From Zoogloeaceae bacterium (GTDB lineage Bacteria > Pseudomonadota > Gammaproteobacteria > Burkholderiales > Rhodocyclaceae): a DNA stretch of 20,542 nt. Under the pieces are notes generated by a model. It was given only the letters and a program-made list of their open reading frames with translations. It was not told where the DNA came from and did no database searches. Below are positions 1 through 9,500 of this stretch, one piece after another (the stretch's first letter is position 1; the number at the start of each line of letters is the position of its first letter). Location of the stretch: the NCBI GenBank assembly GCA_031259605.1, contig JAIRLE010000049.1, positions 1-20,542 of the forward strand. The letters run 5' to 3'. Position numbers and translations under genes: made by a program.

Positions 1-228
1 GTTCTCTCCCCTCGAGAATGGCTACGGTCGAAACCCCGACCGTAAGAAGCTGTTTTGAAAATTGAAAGCAGCGGATAAGCGTCCTCGTCAAAAGCGAGGC
101 GGAAGAATGGATGCGACGCTTGAACGCCTCTCAAGGTATTTTCAAAACAGCTTCTTAAGAATGGGGTCTCAACCTTCGCGCCTTTCTTACGGGCGGGGTT
201 TCAAACCAGAGTTGGTTTTACGATGAAT
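1..228 (+). repeat. Intergenic palindromic repeat, copy 1 (with nested MITE)
   Basis: This is the first of three copies of a dispersed repeat; the others are at 3217-3297 and 17065-17152. The left part (GTTCTCTCC...CTCGAGAATGGCTACGG) is shared with copy 2. The central and right parts are shared with copy 3. All three copies end in a short AAACC...GGTTT hairpin followed by ACGATGAA. Without the inserted MITE, the core is a 19-bp inverted repeat with one mismatch (GAAACCCCGACCGTAAGAA against TTCTTACGGGCGGGGTTTC). It lies downstream of the minus-strand bioC-like gene. The true left end may lie outside the window. Confidence 0.85.
45..155. mobile_element. 111-bp MITE with perfect 18-bp TIRs and TA target duplication
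   Basis: The left end AGAAGCTGTTTTGAAAAT (45-62) and right end ATTTTCAAAACAGCTTCT (138-155) are perfect inverted repeats of 18 bp. The element is flanked by TA at 43-44 and TA at 156-157. Repeat copy 3 has the uninterrupted sequence CCGTAAGAATGGGG with a single TA at 17081-17082, which is the empty site. The interior has no ORF and contains nested dyads: AAGCGTC/GACGCTT, CCTCG/CGAGG and GAGGCG/CGCCTC. TA duplication is characteristic of IS630/Tc1-mariner transposases, so mobilisation in trans by such an enzyme is inferred. No transposase gene is present in the window. Confidence 0.85.
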
Positions 229-280
229 CCTTCGCAAACGAAGAAAACAAAACCTTTGTTCCGCCCGCGCCCGCACCGGT

Positions 281-1110
281 TTATGCGGGGCGGGACTTGT
301 GGAGCGTGATGACCGCTTCCGCGCCAGCGGCGCGCGCTGCCGTCCGCAAGGGCTTCCAGGCGTGGGCGTGGAGAATTTCGGCACGGGCGGGGAATTTTCC
401 GTCCTCGCGTCCGGCGCGGCAGCGTTCGTAGTGCGCCAGCAGGTTTTGCCAGCGCAGGCGGTTCGCGCGCGGACGACGGGCGGGAAAGAACAGTTCGGGC
501 GAAATGGCGCGCAGGTCGGCAAACAGCGTCCCCAACCGGCATAGGCGAAGGTGACGCCCTCCGCATGCGTCACCGGATCGGCAAAACCGGCGCGCAGGAG
601 CAGATCGCCCAATGCGCGCAGGCCGATGCAGGGCGGCGGCATCTCCGGCATATCCAGTCCGGCGCGCAGATCCTTCAAGGTATCGGGGCCGAAAGTGGAA
701 AGCATCAGGAGACCGCCGGAGCGCAATACGCGCAACGCCTCTCGTAGCGTTTGCGGCAAATCGTGCCGCCAGAATTCAAAGTGATTGGCCCAGACCAGAT
801 CAACGCTCTCGGCGGGCAGGGGCAGGCATTCGGCGGCGGCGACGGCATCCGCCGCCTTGCTTCCCATGCGCAGGCAGTGGGCGGCCGGATAATGGGCGTT
901 CAAATCGGCGGCGCAGGCGAGCGCCAGAATGCGCTGCGGCGCAAGGCGGATGTAATCCAGATTCTCCCGCATCCGCGCGTCCATTTCCCGCGCGAGAAAA
1001 TCCCCCTCGCCTTTTTGCCGCGCTTGCCGCAGATGGCGTTTCAACAACGCGCGGTCGATGGAGCCATTGGAGCCAATGGGATGGCCGACGGAATTGACGG
1101 GAATGTTCAT
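281..1110 (-). pseudogene. bioC: BioC-like methyltransferase, frameshifted
   Basis: The gene encodes a protein of the BioC family, malonyl-ACP O-methyltransferase, which starts pimelate synthesis for biotin in the cytoplasm. The first frame runs from ATG 1110 to about 535 and contains LRVLRSGGLLMLSTFGPDTL and LGDLLLRAGFADPV, both hallmarks of the family. The reading then continues in another frame (TLFADLRAI...LHAHAWKP) and stops at 281. The break falls in a run of four Gs (CCCC at 530-533 on the plus strand); one extra G would restore a protein of about 276 residues, a normal BioC length. The SAM-binding motif I, usually LDLGCGTG, reads ILALACAADL at residues 61-70 and has lost its glycines. 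It faces the same way as bioB but is separated from it by about 265 bp with nothing recognisable. The frameshift could be a sequencing error; the altered SAM motif cannot be explained that way. Confidence 0.7.
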
Positions 1111-1375
1111 TTTTCAATGTCCAGCATCAGGGACACGAATCGGAGCGAAACGGCGTGGAAGAAGAACGTGGACGTTTGCGCCCACACGGACAAGAACCGT
1201 CATTCGGAATACAGGAATTGGAATTTGCCGCAAACGGCAAATCGAACCCAGGCAGCGACTCCCGATGCAAAGCGCAAGAACCGGCGTCAGGGTTTGGCGT
1301 TTTCATTCCATCCTGGAAATAAACAACATCTCGTTGAGTTTGGTTGTGGGGAACATGAGCGGTTCCCGGCATGGA

Positions 1376-2392
1376 CTAATACGCTTCCAGCCCCAACCGC
1401 GCGTACAGGGCGTCGTCGCGTTCGGCGTCCGTATTGCCGGTGGTCAGCAGATGTTCGCCGTAGAACATGGAATTCGCACCCGCGAGAAAACAGAGCGCCT
1501 GCAATTCGTCGCTCATGCCTTCACGTCCGGCGGAAAGGCGCACATGCGATTTCGGCATGGCAATGCGCGCGGCGGCGATGGTGCGCACGAATTCAAAGGG
1601 GTCGAGCGGCGGCAGTTCGCCAAAGGGTGTGCCCGGCACCGGCACCAGATGGTTGATGGGTACGGATTCGGGCGGCTCGTCCAGATTGGCAAGCTGCGTC
1701 AGCATGGCGGCGCGGTTTTTGCGCGATTCGCCCATGCCGATGATGCCGCCGGAGCAAACATGGATGCCGGCACCGCGCACCTGGGCGATGGTGTCCAGGC
1801 GGTCGTCGTGCGAATGGCTCCGGATGACCTGTCCGTAGAATTCCCTGTCGGTATCCAGGTTGTGATTGTAGTAATCCAGCCCCGCCGCCCTGAGTTTCTC
1901 CGCCTGGCCTTCCTTCAGCATCCCCAGGGTGACGCAGGTCTGCATGCCCAAGGACTTGACTTCGCGCACCATGTCGAGAACCTTTTCCAGGTCTTCCTCC
2001 TTGGGGCTGCGCCAGGCCGCGCCCATACAGAAACGCGACGCGCCCTTGTCTTTCGCGGCCTTTGCCGCCGCCACCACTTCGGCAAGCGGCATCAGGCGCT
2101 CGCGTTCCACGTCGGTGGCGTAACGCGCGGACTGAGAGCAATAGCTGCAATCTTCCGAGCATCCCCCGGTCTTGATGGAAAGCAGGGTCGAACGCTGGAT
2201 GGCGTTGGCGTCGAAATGCTGGCGGTGTATGCTTTGCGCCCGCCAGAGCAAATCCATGAACGGCAGTTCATAGAGCGCCAGGATTTCCGCTACCGTCCAT
2301 CGATGGCGGGCGGCGGTCTGTTCCGGGCGGATATGCGCGGCGCGATGACTGGTCGCGGCGCGGGTTTTGGCAATTTCGGCAACGTGCGTCAT
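1376..2392 (-). CDS. bioB: Biotin synthase
   Basis: BioB is a radical SAM enzyme that inserts sulfur into dethiobiotin, the last step of biotin synthesis. The protein shows the CxxxCxxC cluster motif (GGCSEDCSYCSQS; Cys78, Cys82 and Cys85 from the start chosen here). It also has the expected [2Fe-2S] ligand region: FCMGAAWR, CVTLGM, HVCSGGIIGMGE and the Arg of VRLSAGR. At 338 residues it is of normal length. The ORF could begin nine codons upstream at 2419, but that ATG has no Shine-Dalgarno sequence and would overlap comF. The ATG at 2392 is preceded by AGGA about 8 bases away and is preferred. It diverges from comF with only a 17-bp gap, so each promoter probably lies inside the other gene's 5' end. 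The bioC-like gene follows downstream on the same strand. Confidence 0.95.
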   Translation of the reverse strand: MTHVAEIAKTRAATSHRAAHIRPEQTAARHRWTVAEILALYELPFMDLLWRAQSIHRQHFDANAIQRSTLLSIKTGGCSEDCSYCSQSARYATDVERERLMPLAEVVAAAKAAKDKGASRFCMGAAWRSPKEEDLEKVLDMVREVKSLGMQTCVTLGMLKEGQAEKLRAAGLDYYNHNLDTDREFYGQVIRSHSHDDRLDTIAQVRGAGIHVCSGGIIGMGESRKNRAAMLTQLANLDEPPESVPINHLVPVPGTPFGELPPLDPFEFVRTIAAARIAMPKSHVRLSAGREGMSDELQALCFLAGANSMFYGEHLLTTGNTDAERDDALYARLGLEAY

Positions 2393-2409
2393 GGAGAATC
2401 CTGCAAAAA

Positions 2410-3171
2410 ATGTTTCCATTCATGCCCTTGCGGCAAGGAAGGGGCGCATCATCGTTCTGGCGCACTGCCTTGTCAAGCGCGCTGGACGCCCTGCTGCCGC
2501 CGCTTTGCCTGCTGTGCGGCGCGCCTTGCGCGGCGGACGATACAACATTGTGCGGCGCGTGCCGACGCGATTTGCCCACGCTGCCCGCCCTGCATTGCCC
2601 GGATTGCCTGGCAGAGACGCCCCGGGGTGAGCGTTGCGGCGCGTGCCTGGCGCATCCGGCGCACTTTGACCGCGCCTTTGCCCTGTATCGCTACGACTTT
2701 CCGCTCAATCGCCTGGTGCAGGATTTGAAGTACCACGCCCGCTTCGCGCTCGCCCGGCGCTGGGGGGAACAACTGGCAAGGGCGAGCGCGGAATTCGCGG
2801 CGGACTGTATCGTTCCCCTGCCCCTGCACCCAAAGCGCTTGAAGGAGCGCGGCTACAACCAGGCGCTGGAAATCGCCCGCCATTGCGCCCGCGCCCGCCA
2901 TCTGCCGCTGGAGGCGACGAGCCTGACGAAATGCCGCGCCACGCCGCCGCAATCCGGCCTGAGCCTGAAAGCGCGGCAAAAGAACCTGAAAGGCGCTTTT
3001 TGCTGCGCGCGCGACTTTTCCGGCCAGCGCATCCTGCTCATCGACGACGTGCTCACCACCGGCACAACCGCCAACGAAGCCGCCCGCGTCCTGAAACTGC
3101 ATGACGCCGCCAGCGTCGCCATCGCCATCGTCGCCCGCACCTTGCGACGCCAGGACGGAGCAAGAAATTAG
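2410..3171 (+). CDS. comF: ComF family phosphoribosyltransferase-like protein
   Basis: The protein belongs to the ComF/GntX family, associated with DNA uptake and use; the biochemical role is not settled. The N-terminal part has a zinc-ribbon-like set of cysteines (Cys33, 36, 40, 48, 51, 63, 66, 76 and 79), starting with the usual LLPPLCLLCG. The C-terminal half is a type I phosphoribosyltransferase fold, with VPLPLHPKRLKERGYNQ followed by the PRPP-binding loop ILLIDDVLTTGTTANE at residues 208-223. At 253 residues it is typical. Possible starts are ATG 2410, with GGAG 13-17 bases upstream, or ATG 2422. The divergent arrangement with bioB and the nearby bioC resembles a common betaproteobacterial neighbourhood. 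A hairpin and repeat copy 2 follow. Confidence 0.92.
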   Translation: MFPFMPLRQGRGASSFWRTALSSALDALLPPLCLLCGAPCAADDTTLCGACRRDLPTLPALHCPDCLAETPRGERCGACLAHPAHFDRAFALYRYDFPLNRLVQDLKYHARFALARRWGEQLARASAEFAADCIVPLPLHPKRLKERGYNQALEIARHCARARHLPLEATSLTKCRATPPQSGLSLKARQKNLKGAFCCARDFSGQRILLIDDVLTTGTTANEAARVLKLHDAASVAIAIVARTLRRQDGARN

Positions 3172-3174
3172 CGG

Positions 3175-3190
3175 CAGCCCTTCAGGGCTG
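3175..3190 (+). terminator. Hairpin just after comF, weak terminator candidate
   Basis: CAGCCC-TTCA-GGGCTG forms a 6-bp stem with a 4-base loop, starting four bases after the comF stop. It has no following T-run, so it may be a Rho-dependent or 3'-end-protecting hairpin rather than an intrinsic terminator. Confidence 0.35.
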
Positions 3191-3216
3191 TCGGTCCAAC
3201 TCCATTGGAAAGGGGG

Positions 3217-3297
3217 GTTCTCTCCTCTCGAGAATGGCTACGGTCGAAACCCCGGCATCGGGCGGGGTTTCAAACCGGAGTTGGTTTTACGATGAAT
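3217..3297 (+). repeat. Intergenic palindromic repeat, copy 2 (short form)
   Basis: This copy shares the left arm GTTCTCTCC(T/C)CTCGAG and GAATGGCTACGGTCG with copy 1 and the right arm AAACC-GGAGTT-GGTTT plus ACGATGAAT with copy 1. The central CGTAAGAA...TTCTTACG portion found in copies 1 and 3 is missing and replaced by a few bases. What remains is GAAACCCCG-(8 nt)-CGGGGTTTC, a 9-bp hairpin. The copy lies between comF and the giant helicase gene in the same orientation as the other two. Confidence 0.85.
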
Positions 3298-3418
3298 GGA
3301 ATGCCCCCAGATATCCACACCGTCATTCCTGGGCGCAAAGCGGCGAAGATTTTCCAAAAGTTTCGCAAAAGCCCTAAAAAAACAACGCACAAGAGCGCCT
3401 TGCGCATCTTCTCGCCAT

Positions 3419-3447
3419 TTGGCGAAAGCGGGTATTTATGGCATAGT
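3419..3447 (+). promoter_or_regulatory. Candidate sigma-70 promoter for the helicase gene
   Basis: The -35 candidate is TTGGCG (3419-3424) and the -10 candidate is CATAGT (3442-3447), with a 17-bp spacer. Each matches the consensus at four of six positions. It lies in the gap between repeat copy 2 and the ATG at 3516. The rest of 3298-3515 holds no ORF that I can support. Confidence 0.4.
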
Positions 3448-3461
3448 GCATATCCATATGC
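3448..3461. promoter_or_regulatory. Palindromic operator candidate
   Basis: GCATATCCATATGC is a perfect dyad with 6-bp arms. It directly abuts the candidate -10 box and would cover the transcription start, which is where a repressor of the downstream gene would sit. The regulator is unknown. Confidence 0.4.
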
Positions 3462-3515
3462 GTTCGTTCAAATCCGCGGCGTCCGCCAGTGGTTGAACCA
3501 GATAGGGGGCATCCG

Positions 3516-6500
3516 ATGCAATTCGATATTGAATCCATCCGTTTTCGTGGCGAATCCGGTTATGCGGGAGTATTGCGAAAAATGCCCGGGATCGAATCGC
3601 TGGCGGCAAAAGTCTCCACGGATTCAGCGCGCATCCGCCGGGCGTTGATGGCCGATCGCCGATTGTTTGCCAGACGCATGACGCCGAATCTCTACCGGGT
3701 GGCGCAAGCGTTGTGCCAGCGTTTTGGCATCCGCGCGCCCGTCGAAATCTACCAAGCCAGCGGCGCGGAAAACGCCTTCCTCCACCTTTCCGTCGCGCCG
3801 CTCCTCCTGGAGATACGCGGACACCTGCCCGCCCTGCTGGACGACGACGCGCTGGCGGCACTGCTGGGACGTGAAATCGGACATTTCCTTGCCCACGGCG
3901 CTCGCAATCCCCAGCGCGTTGCATCGCTGGCCGCCGCGCTGATCCTGCAAGACAAGGAAGCGCCGGAAGAACGCATTGTCGCCGCCCGGCAACTTGCCAT
4001 GGCGCAGGAAATCACCGCCGATCGTCTTGGCCTCATCGCCTGTTCCGGCCTGGAGGCCGTCCTGCGCATGGAACTGACCGCCGCCACCGGATTGCCGGCC
4101 GATACCCTTGTCAATGGGGATACCGCAATCCATCTCGCCCAAACCAGAGCGATGATGGAAACGGCGCTGGCGACCACCGAACCCGGCAACGCCTACCCGG
4201 AACACAGTCTGCGCGCCTGGGCCTTGTGGCTGTTTTCGGAAACGGACGCCTATCGGCAACTGAGCGGACGCGGCCCCGGTTCGCGCAAACTCGCGGAACT
4301 GGACGCGCTCCTGATGCAGGCATTGGGCAAGTTCGGCGCCGATCTTGGCGCGCCCATCCGGCTGGAAGATCCGCCCGACATGACGCAGGCTGCCGCGCTG
4401 GCGGCCTGTGTCCTGGCGGCCAGCGCCGACGGCGAATTGCAGGACGCAAAAATACAGGTCATCGAGCGCGTCTTTTCACCGCTTGTGCACAACTGGCGGC
4501 GTTATCTTGCGCCAGAGTCGGCACTGGTCGAGTTCCAGCGTCTCGCGCCGCTCATCTGCGCGGACGGCATAAAAGCGCAATGTTCGCTCTTTTCCCTTGT
4601 CGCGCATGTACTGTTGCTCGACGGCGAATGCAATGTCGGCAATGCCGGAACCCTCGTCGCCATCGGCGATGCGCTGGGCTGTCGCAAACTCCTGCACGAA
4701 CTGCTGCCGCCGATCCTTGCCCGCTTTGACCTCAGCCTGGAAGCGATTCTGGCGCAGCCGGGACATGGCATTTCCCTGCCGCCGCGCAAAGCGGAAGACG
4801 CCCTGAACGTTTATCTGCAAAACGTTCTGCGCCACGGCGGCGGCCTGAGCAGTCTGCGCCGGTTGTTGCAACTGCTGGGTTTGCCGCATGCCGCGCCCGA
4901 AGACATCGAACGCCTGAAGCGTATCGTCCTGGCCAACGATCTCGCCATCGAACCCGCGCCGGATCGCCGTCTGGACGCGCTCTACCGGCTCGTTCCCTTG
5001 CCGGGCAAGGCGCTTTCCGCCATCGAACTGCCGGAAGCGCCGCCAGCGGGCAACGGCCCCAACAACGTGCGCCTGCGACAAGCCCTGACGCGCCTGCGCG
5101 AGCGGCTGGCCTCCAGTGACGCGCGCAATCCCGCCCTCTGTCTGCACATCTGCCGTCCCGGCCGCGCCATCGACTTGAACGAACTGGAAAGCATCGCCTC
5201 CGGCCTTGCCGGGCGCACCCTGGCGCTTTTGCGCGACGGCAAGCCCGCGCGCCTGTTCGACGCGGAGGAAGCCGAGGAAAATGACAACACCCGTCGGCTG
5301 GCGAAATCGCTGCTGCTGCTGGCGCGCGAACATCTGCGCCAGCGCGAGGATGCTGGCGTCAATAACCTGTATCTGGGCTACCCTTTCCTTGGCGGACGGA
5401 CGGGGGGCCAGCCGTTGCGCGCGCCGCTGATCCTTTATCCTGTCAGCATCGAACGTGACGCCAAAAACGGCGTCGTCAGCCTAGCTATTCCCGCCAATGG
5501 CGCGCCGGTTGCCAATCAATCCCTGCTGCGCCTGGTTTTCCAGCGCAAGGGACGCCATTACCCCGACGAACTGGCGGAAAAAGCCGACGAACTGGCTGCC
5601 GCCGGGCCAAAAGCCCTGCTGGATGAACTTGTCCTGCCGGATGTGGACGCCACGGACAAAGGCGAGCGTCTGCGGTCTTTTGCCGATCGGCGCGAAGAAT
5701 TCTCCCAGTGGCAGGATGAACACCTGGAAATCGAGGAATGCGCCGTGCTGGGGCTGTTTTCGCAGCCCTGTTCCCATCTTGTGCGGGATTATGACGAATT
5801 GCTGGAGGCGCTGAATGGCGGAATGCCGCCGGAAAACCTGCTGGCAGGCGTCTGGGAACTGCTGCCGCGGGATTTGCGCGCGGCGCTTTCCTTTACCGAC
5901 ATGCCGCCGGGGAACAACATGCCGATGGGAATACCGGTGCTGCCGGCGCTGCCCGCCGATCCCGCGCAGCGCGCAGCGCTGGAGATGACGCGCGCCGTTC
6001 CGGCGCTGGTGGTGGAAGGGCCGCCCGGAACCGGCAAGAGCCAAGTCATCGCCAATCTGGTGGCGGACGCGCTGGCGCGCGGCGAAAAGGTGGCGGTGCT
6101 CTGCGAAAAGCGCGCCGCGCTGGACGTGGTGGCGCAGCGTCTCGAAGACGCGGGAATCCGGCACTTGTTGGCAGTGGCGCATGACGTTCGAGAGGATCGT
6201 CACGCGCTCTACCGGCAATTCGCCGCGCGACTGGAAAATGCCGCGCCCAACGCGATCGTCCTGCCCAGGAACACGGCGACGGATGAAATCGGTCGTCTGC
6301 TGCAACGCCTGAACCAGCGCGCCGCCCTGACGCGCATGACCTTGCCGGAACACGGGCAGGCGGACGAAGACGCCTTGCCCATGACATTGGGCGCACTGCA
6401 TACCTATGCCGCTGGCTTGAACGTTCCCTTGCCCTGCATGGATGAGCGTCTCTACACCCTGACGCCCGCGCGCATGAACACGCTGGCGGCGCAGATTGCC

Positions 6501-9500
6501 AGCATTTTTCCCCAAGCGGATCTCTGGGCGAACGGCAGCATCTGGCGTTCGCCCGCCGCCATGCCTTCCGCCACCCGCCTCAGCTTTGCCCATTTCGACA
6601 ATGACAAGGCCAACGCCTTTCTGAAGTACCTCGTCATCGCCCGGAATGCCGCCAAGGTGCTGGAAGACGCGCTGGTCATCGCCGGGCTGCCGGCGGACAA
6701 ATCGGGATACGCCGCCCTGAAATCGGCCAAGGACGGCCTGCTGGCCGCCTATCATTTCCGCAGGCAACAGGAGACCGCGGCGGGGCAGGCGACATTGACC
6801 GCCTTGCTCAACGAGGATGCGCGCCTGGAACTGATCGAGCGTACCCAGGCGGTATGGCGCGCGCTGGTGAATTCCCGTTCCCGGCGTCAGGAAAACACAC
6901 TCGGCAATCATTGGTTCGCGGAATTGATAGGGGCGCTCACCGCCCAGCCGGAAGGAGAGGAATCGCTGAAGAAACTGGTTCGCCTCTGGCGCAAGCATGA
7001 CGCAATCATGAGCGACTTTCCGCAACCCTTTGAATTCCTCCCCGACCTGGCGGTGTTGCAGGCGTTGAAGCCGCTGCGCGCCAATGCGGGCAGCGCCTTG
7101 CGCTTTTTGAGTCCCGCCTGCTGGCAGGCGCAGAAGACGCTGCGCGCCTGGCTTGCCCTGCACTGGCCGGAAAAAGCCGACGCGACCATCGATGCCGCTT
7201 TCCTCGATCATCTGGATGACAAGGCTGCGGCCGCCCGCTGCTGGCAGGGATTGATCAACATGCTGCACTGGCTGAATCCCCATCGCGCCGACATGCCCAG
7301 CACCCTGGACGAAGCGCGCGCCTGGATTCGGGCTGCGGCGGCGCTCATCGATCCGGCGCTTATCCTGATCCGCCACCGCGATGATTTGGAGACCATGGGA
7401 TTCTGGCGCGGCACACCCAATGCCGAAATCATTGCCGGATGGGATGAAAAGGCCAATTACTGGATCGATTGCCATCACAGCGCCCAGGCGCTGTACACGA
7501 TATTCGACACCCTGAAAAAAGAGGAAAGCGTCTTGCGCTCGCTCAACGCCTTTCCGGACGGCTGGGAGATCGACACGCTCGAGGCCTGGAGCCAGCGCGT
7601 AGAGCCGCTGGTCAACGCCATTTCCTCGATGGGCAAGTTGGCTGCGGCCATCGATCCCGTGCACACGGCGCTGCCCTGGCTGCCCAGTCTGCCGACGACG
7701 CAATTGCTGGACGCGCTGATTGGCGCCTGGCGGCGCGACGCCGCGCATCTGATTGGCACGGATCGCCGTCTGGAGAAAGCGCAGGCCATTGCGCCGCAGG
7801 CGCAGATTTTTCTCGCGCCGCTAGCCGATGGCGCGGCGTTCGACACGCCGGAAGCCTGGGCGGATGGCGTACGCAAGACCTGGGCGAAATCCGCGCTGGC
7901 GGCGCTGGAAAAATTCAGCAGCGACTTTTCCGCGCTGGATGAAAAAAGCGGCGCCAGCGAATCCCGGCTGGCCGAACTGTACGCGGAAGAACGCCGTTTT
8001 GCCCTGGATCGCATTCTCGCGCGCCAGGATCAAGTGCCCCTCTTGCGGACGCCACCCTCGGAAAAGGGCGTGCGCCGCAGCACCGAACAGATTACGCGCG
8101 CCACCATGCTGAAAGTGGCGCAAAAACAGCGCCAGCCGCTGTCGCTGCGGGGATTCACGCGCCGCTTCTGGGACAAGGGCCTCATGGATGTGCTGCCGAT
8201 TTGGCTGCTCTCGCCGGATGTCGTCCCACTGCTTTTCCCGCGTGTGCCGCTCTTCGATCTCATCATCGTCGATGAAGCCTCGCAATGCGCCGTCGAAAGC
8301 AGCCTGCCGGCGCTGATGCGCGCCCGCCGCGTGGTCATTGCCGGGGACGAACGGCAAATGCCTCCGGATGACGCCTTTCGGGCGGCAAAGGGCGAAGACG
8401 CCGCCAATGCGGGCGGCGAGGATCTGTCCGCCGCGCGCGAGATCTTCGACGCCGAATCCCTGCTGACGCTGGCCTGCCACCGCGTCCCGCGCGTGGCGCT
8501 TTCCTGGCAATACCGCTGCCAGCGCGAAGAGCTGTTCGCTTTTTCCAATCACGCCATTTACGCGGGAAACCTGAAGACCATTCCCGCCACGGCGAGCCAT
8601 CCGGCGGCGCTTCGCTGGATCGACGTTCCCAATGGCCGCTGCGAAGCGGGCGCGAACATTCCCGAGAGTCATGTCGTCGTCAATCTGCTGGCGCAGTTGC
8701 TGCAACGTCCCGACAAGCCGTCGCTGGGCGTAATCACCTTCAATCCGGTGCAGCGGCGCGCCATTCTCGATGAAATCGACCGCCGTCTGGAAGCCGACAC
8801 GCAATTTGCCGAATGCTGGCGGCAGGCGATGAACCTGCCGCGCCTGGATGCGCGTCCCTTCGTGAAAAATCTGGAGAACGTGCAAGGAGACGAGCGCGAT
8901 CTCATCGTATTTTCAACCGGACACGCGCCAGTCGAACGCATCGGGCGCAATGGCGAGAAAAAAAGCCATGTTCCCGCCTACTTCGGTTCGCTGGGGCAAC
9001 CGGGCGGCGAGCGGCGGCTGAATGTCGCCATCACGCGCGCCAAGAAGGAAATCTTTGTCGTCGCATCCTTCGATCCGCGGCTGCTTTCGGTTGCGCGCAG
9101 CAAATCCGATGGTCCCCGGCTCTTCAAGGAATTCCTCCTGTACGCGCAACAGGTTTCCATGGGAAGGCACGATCAGGCGGCGCAGATACTGAATGTCGCG
9201 GGCAACGCTGCCGCCATCGATCTGCCGCGCCTGGAAACGGGCGCGCGTCCCGCCGCCTGGTTGCCGCTCAATGTCCAGGTCGCGCTGGCGCTGGAAGATT
9301 TGGGCATGGAATGCGAATTGGATGTCGGCGTTTCCGGTTTCCGTATTCCGTTGGCCGTCCTGGATGCCAGGGATCCCGGTCGTTATCTGCTGGGACTGCT
9401 GTTCGACGAAACGCTGGCCGCGGATGACGGATTCGAGCGGTACGTGCATATCCCCTTTGCGCTTGCCGCCCGCGGATGGCAATTCATGCGCGTTTCCAGC

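Noticed and set aside
1..228. CRISPR-like or tRNA-like structure in the palindromic region
   Set aside because: There are no regularly spaced direct repeats and no cloverleaf. The structure is explained by the repeat and the nested MITE.
1118..1375. Possible small gene between bioB and the bioC-like gene
   Set aside because: The 81-codon minus-strand frame has odd composition, no good ribosome binding site and no recognisable family.
1058..2728. 556-codon open frame on the plus strand across bioB
   Set aside because: It overlaps the unambiguous bioB gene on the other strand and part of comF in another frame, and shows no family features.
3251..3270. Intrinsic terminator in repeat copy 2
   Set aside because: The 9-bp GC-rich stem is good, but no T-run follows, and the same structure appears in other junctions as part of the dispersed repeat.
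3292..3515. Short ORF starting at the ATG that ends repeat copy 2
   Set aside because: The ATG belongs to the repeat itself (ACGATGAA in all copies). The downstream frame has no conserved features and overlaps the helicase start.
5481..7748. 755-codon open frame on the minus strand
   Set aside because: It lies wholly inside the helicase gene on the opposite strand. Its Gln/Arg/Gly-rich sequence has no recognisable domain and arises from GC-rich codon use.
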